Assembly (NCBI RefSeq): GCF_041929845.1
Contig: NZ_JBHEEH010000005.1
Coordinates: forward strand, 1 to 64,000
Origin: Paenochrobactrum pullorum
GTDB taxonomy: Bacteria > Pseudomonadota > Alphaproteobacteria > Rhizobiales > Rhizobiaceae
Direction: 5' to 3'
DNA: 64,000 nucleotides
Part shown: piece after piece, positions 61,106 to 64,000 of the stretch
Position numbering within the stretch: the first letter of the stretch is position 1
Layout: every line of letters begins with the position of its first letter
Made by a program: the position numbers and the translations under genes
Notes under the pieces: generated by a model
What the model saw: the letters and a program-made list of their open reading frames with translations, nothing else
What the model was told of the DNA's origin: nothing
The model's database searches: none

Positions 61106-63325
61106 ATGTCAGATCAGTCTCAACCCGCTCGCGGAAAAGGGCGCAAAGCGCTTCTGTGGACCACTGTAGCAATCATCGTTGTGGCTGGTGCCGGTGTAAC
61201 CGGTTACAAATATAATTTACAAAATAATATTCGTCAGCAGATTGAAAAACGTGGTGGTAAAGCGGAAACGGTTTCCGCTGATTTTTTCGGCAATATTCAT
61301 CTTAAAAATGTAACCTTGCCGCTCAAAAACGACCAGACCATTAATATTGCGACATTCGACGGCCGCCCGCAATTTTTATTCTTGACCGGAAAAGCAGATG
61401 CCACCGGCATTACGACTGAAACCGCTCAGTTCAAAATCACTATTCCCCAGCTTCAAATTGATGATGCCAATTTCAACAAACAAGTCTTATCCGAACTTTT
61501 TGGTGGCAGCAGCAAACTGACACCGGCAGAAAGAGTAGAGCGCTTTTCAGCTAAAAAAATTCATGTCTCCGAAATACAGTTCGAGCAAAATTTCCTCGAT
61601 ACAAAGCAAAAGACTTTATATAAAAATCTCACATTGAATGATGTGAAAAACGGCCAGATAGCCTCCATGCAACTTGAAGCGGCTCAAGTGGATATGACCG
61701 TTTCAGTGCCTAAAGATGACGGCTCCGTCAACAAAGAGCCAATGTCTGTTCTTATTGGTACAACGGATGGCAAAGATATTGATGCCGCCTTCATGACCCG
61801 TTTTTATACTGAAAAGGCTGACCCAGCCAACAATGAGCTCAAGCCTATTCAAGGGACCTATTCAACCAAAAATATTTCGTTCAAACTGCCGGAAGCAACA
61901 GCGACAATCAACGAAATTAAAAGTGCCGGTTTCTCCATGCGTCTGCCGGAAGTTCCGTTCTGGCAAATTATGCAAGACATGGGCTCGGTTGAAAATATCG
62001 ACGATCTAAGTGATGATGAGCGCCGCGAACTATTCCGTAATATTATTAAAATTTACGAGATTATGGGCAAAGGTGATGTCGAACTCATTGATATCAACAT
62101 CACACCAATTGATGAAACCAAGCCTTCCGCTACCATTGCCAATGTCACGATGAATTTCGACAAACAGGCCTTTGATATGGCGCTCAAAGGTTTGAAAATC
62201 GGCACCGAAACCGATTATTTCCGCATGGACGGATTCACATGGGATGGTTTCGACTATGCTGCCACACTTGAAGCCGGTAAAAAGCTTATTGATGTCCCAA
62301 CCGACGAAATCGATAAATTTCCATTTACGACGCTGATGCCGACCATTGGCACTTTCCGTTTAAATGGCTTGGATATTGATCTGCCAAATACAGAATCCGA
62401 CCAGATGGATGAAGGCGAAACGATCGATGAGGGAGAATTAGAAGGTATCGAGGATACACCTGATACTGCCATCACACCTGATGAGGGCAATGATCAAGAT
62501 GATGCGGCTGAAATAATCAAGCCTAACTCCGAAGCTCAAGCCGGAAATGAAGAAGTCACGCAACAGGATGATGAAGACGATGGCGAAAACGTCATTGAAG
62601 AAATGACTGATGAGCCGGAAGTCGATACAGTATTATCTGCCGCACCGACACGCGTTAAATTTAAAATGAAAAACGCGATCTTTTCCTTCCTCAAACCAGT
62701 CAATGGCATACCGACAGATATTCAAATCGGCTATGACGGTGTGAATATTCCGTTACAGGAGATTCAGGATAACTTCGCACTCAAACTGCGCGAACTCGGT
62801 CTGGACAATGTAAACATTTCATCCAACACCCATATTGTCTGGGATGAGCCAAGTGAATCGCTACTCATCAAAGATATTTCCTACAAGGGTGAAAATCTTG
62901 GATCATTTACGCTGTCAGGTGTGATGGGCAACATGTCACGCGAGTTTTTCTCCGGTGACAAGGTTATGATGCAAGTTGCAGCTCTTGGATTGAAGGCTAA
63001 AGAAATCAACCTTCGTATCCATGATGAGGGCATGATCAACAAAGCGTTTAAATTAGCCGCACTTGAAAATGGTTCAACCGAAGAAGAAGCACGCCAGCTC
63101 ACGACTCTGATGATTGCCATGTTTGCAGCTGAATTTGCTGGTAAAAATCAGCAAATTCAAGAGGTTGTAGAAACATTGAACCGTTTCATCGCCAATCCGA
63201 ATATTTTCACACTCTCGATCAAGTCGAAAAATGAAAAAGGTATTGGCGCATTTGAAGCGTTCGCAGCAACACAAAACCCGCTGAGCTTGCTGGAAAAGGT
63301 GACAATCAAAGCAACAACTGAGTGA
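61106..63325 (+). CDS. Large membrane-anchored periplasmic protein with acidic linker, unknown
   Basis: 739 residues: a short cytoplasmic start (QPARGKGRKA), one membrane helix (about residues 14-34, LLWTTVAIIVVAGAGVTGYKY), then a long periplasmic region rich in beta-strand patterns and Asn/Thr/Ile. Residues about 437-515 form a strongly acidic low-complexity linker (Asp/Glu-rich). The two flanking parts both repeat phrases such as LKNVTLPL / IKDISYKG, as in AsmA-like lipid-transfer proteins, but no family signature is certain. The ATG at 61106 has AGAGG upstream. Confidence 0.75.
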   Translation: MSDQSQPARGKGRKALLWTTVAIIVVAGAGVTGYKYNLQNNIRQQIEKRGGKAETVSADFFGNIHLKNVTLPLKNDQTINIATFDGRPQFLFLTGKADATGITTETAQFKITIPQLQIDDANFNKQVLSELFGGSSKLTPAERVERFSAKKIHVSEIQFEQNFLDTKQKTLYKNLTLNDVKNGQIASMQLEAAQVDMTVSVPKDDGSVNKEPMSVLIGTTDGKDIDAAFMTRFYTEKADPANNELKPIQGTYSTKNISFKLPEATATINEIKSAGFSMRLPEVPFWQIMQDMGSVENIDDLSDDERRELFRNIIKIYEIMGKGDVELIDINITPIDETKPSATIANVTMNFDKQAFDMALKGLKIGTETDYFRMDGFTWDGFDYAATLEAGKKLIDVPTDEIDKFPFTTLMPTIGTFRLNGLDIDLPNTESDQMDEGETIDEGELEGIEDTPDTAITPDEGNDQDDAAEIIKPNSEAQAGNEEVTQQDDEDDGENVIEEMTDEPEVDTVLSAAPTRVKFKMKNAIFSFLKPVNGIPTDIQIGYDGVNIPLQEIQDNFALKLRELGLDNVNISSNTHIVWDEPSESLLIKDISYKGENLGSFTLSGVMGNMSREFFSGDKVMMQVAALGLKAKEINLRIHDEGMINKAFKLAALENGSTEEEARQLTTLMIAMFAAEFAGKNQQIQEVVETLNRFIANPNIFTLSIKSKNEKGIGAFEAFAATQNPLSLLEKVTIKATTE

Positions 63326-63370
63326 AAACGATCATTCATTTCCAGTGATAGAAGTCTGTTGAAATAAGCA

Positions 63371-63400
63371 AAAGCCCCCGTTTAACAACGGGGGCTTTTC
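63371..63400. terminator. Bidirectional terminator
   Basis: 12-bp stem AAAGCCCCCGTT / AACGGGGGCTTT (63371-63382, 63387-63398) between convergent genes, T-rich on both sides. Confidence 0.85.
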
Positions 63401-63411
63401 ATTTTAGCCTA

Positions 63412-64000
63412 TTAAAGCGTGATATTGCCTACCACTTTAACGCGGACGCGACGGGCATCGCCCGGCAAATAAGCAATCGGAATATCTTCGGTATCCAGCA
63501 GATCAATGCTGTCTGGTGCGGCACCTGCTTCAATCGCACGCTCACGCGCCAGTTTTTCAGCCTCTGCCAGTGCTTCTTCACGGCTAAGACCTGAGAAAAC
63601 CTGATCCACTTCGCCAGAAACCTGCGCCATCGCAGCACCAAGTGCATTGGCAATGCCGGCATGTTCAACACTTAACACTTCGCTCACGCCCTTGATCTTT
63701 TCAGGGATCAGGAATGCACCGCCACCAACGGCAATCACATTGACGTTTTCAGCCGAGGTTTTCATGCGGTCGACATTGTCTTCAACCATTGTGTTGATGC
63801 GCTTCAATGTCGTTTGAACAAAACTCTGATCAAGATGCTTGACACGATCACGGTCGCCAATTTCCACGAGACCCGCAGCCACAGCAATATCAGTGGCCGT
63901 CAGCACATCACCACCAAAAACCAATGCTTTTTCGGTAATACGATAGCCGACACTGCGCGGGCCAACCTGACCGGTTTCCGGATTGATGATCGTGCCGCCG
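63412..64000 (-). CDS. Hydantoinase/oxoprolinase-family protein, C-terminal part
   Basis: The frame runs off the right edge, so only about the last 196 residues are seen: GPRSVGYRITEKALVFGGDVLTATDIAVAAGLVEIGDR, VNVIAVGGGAFLIPEKIKGV, HAGIANALGAAMAQVSGEVD, ending RRVRVKVVGNITL. The actin/ASKHA-like ATPase fold of HyuA/OXP proteins is likely. Substrate not readable. Confidence 0.8.
   Translation of the reverse strand, partial: GGTIINPETGQVGPRSVGYRITEKALVFGGDVLTATDIAVAAGLVEIGDRDRVKHLDQSFVQTTLKRINTMVEDNVDRMKTSAENVNVIAVGGGAFLIPEKIKGVSEVLSVEHAGIANALGAAMAQVSGEVDQVFSGLSREEALAEAEKLARERAIEAGAAPDSIDLLDTEDIPIAYLPGDARRVRVKVVGNITL

Noticed and set aside
1..64000. CRISPR arrays or insertion sequences
   Set aside because: No regularly spaced repeats of the right size and no transposase translation were seen in the window.

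Overview
The window looks like a chromosomal segment of a moderate-GC alphaproteobacterium of the order Hyphomicrobiales (Rhizobiales), close to Brucellaceae/Bartonellaceae. The pointers are a Brucella-type Omp10 lipoprotein, a CpdR cell-cycle regulator, a LuxR-type regulator resembling the Brucella ones, a long leader upstream of ornithine decarboxylase that fits the alphaproteobacterial speF motif, a ROSE-like leader on a small heat-shock gene, and a strong rRNA-type promoter at the left edge. Gene identities come from reading the translations and motifs; no database search was run.

Layout. 1-430: promoter and leader of what is probably an rRNA operon running leftward out of the window. 528-4097: an Rrf2-family regulator, then a complete zinc uptake locus (znuA divergent from znuC-znuB-zur, with two Zur-box-like palindromes between them). 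4147-8989: a LuxR-type regulator, then a TetR regulator divergent from an EmrAB efflux pair with a candidate operator. 9141-13224: a four-gene ABC importer behind a PHO-box-like element, probably for a phosphorylated or phosphonate substrate. 13243-16400: 6-phosphogluconate dehydrogenase, and ornithine/lysine decarboxylase with its leader RNA. 16629-24351: amidase plus LysR regulator, DUF1007 plus NicO nickel/cobalt exporter, acetyltransferase, and modABC with a ModE-like box. 24444-36518: TrhO tRNA hydroxylase, a frameshifted muramidase, KDPG aldolase, an outer-membrane beta-barrel, KdsD, NfeD/QmcA, HemH, Omp10, PabC-like/PabB and oligopeptidase F. 36932-48380: cell-envelope genes (M15-type peptidase with Pro/Ala-rich tail, GalU, MltB-type transglycosylase, DUF459 protein), threonine aldolase, Hsp20, a small secreted protein, lysophospholipase-like hydrolase, HisN-like phosphatase, N-formylglutamate amidohydrolase and CpdR.

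48500-54300: a tRNA-Val gene followed by a decayed accessory island of about 5.5 kb. It holds remnants of a phage lysis cassette (holin-like gene, nested Rz/Rz1 spanins, fused endolysin pieces), an intact HicAB toxin-antitoxin pair with twin operators, a broken ImmA/IrrE-type protease gene overlapping a broken membrane-protein gene, and several very small genes. Most lesions are single-base indels in short homopolymers, and when these are corrected the reading frames become coherent. No integrase is present.

54669-64000: formate-tetrahydrofolate ligase; a cobalamin-riboswitch-controlled operon of five overlapping genes (BtuF/BtuC/BtuD-like ABC importer, pseudoazurin, class I methyltransferase); a 739-residue membrane-anchored protein of unknown function with an acidic linker; and the 3' part of a hydantoinase/oxoprolinase-family gene cut by the right edge. 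The cobalamin-riboswitch operon that carries a cupredoxin and a methyltransferase is the most interesting intact arrangement; the island is the most interesting degraded one.
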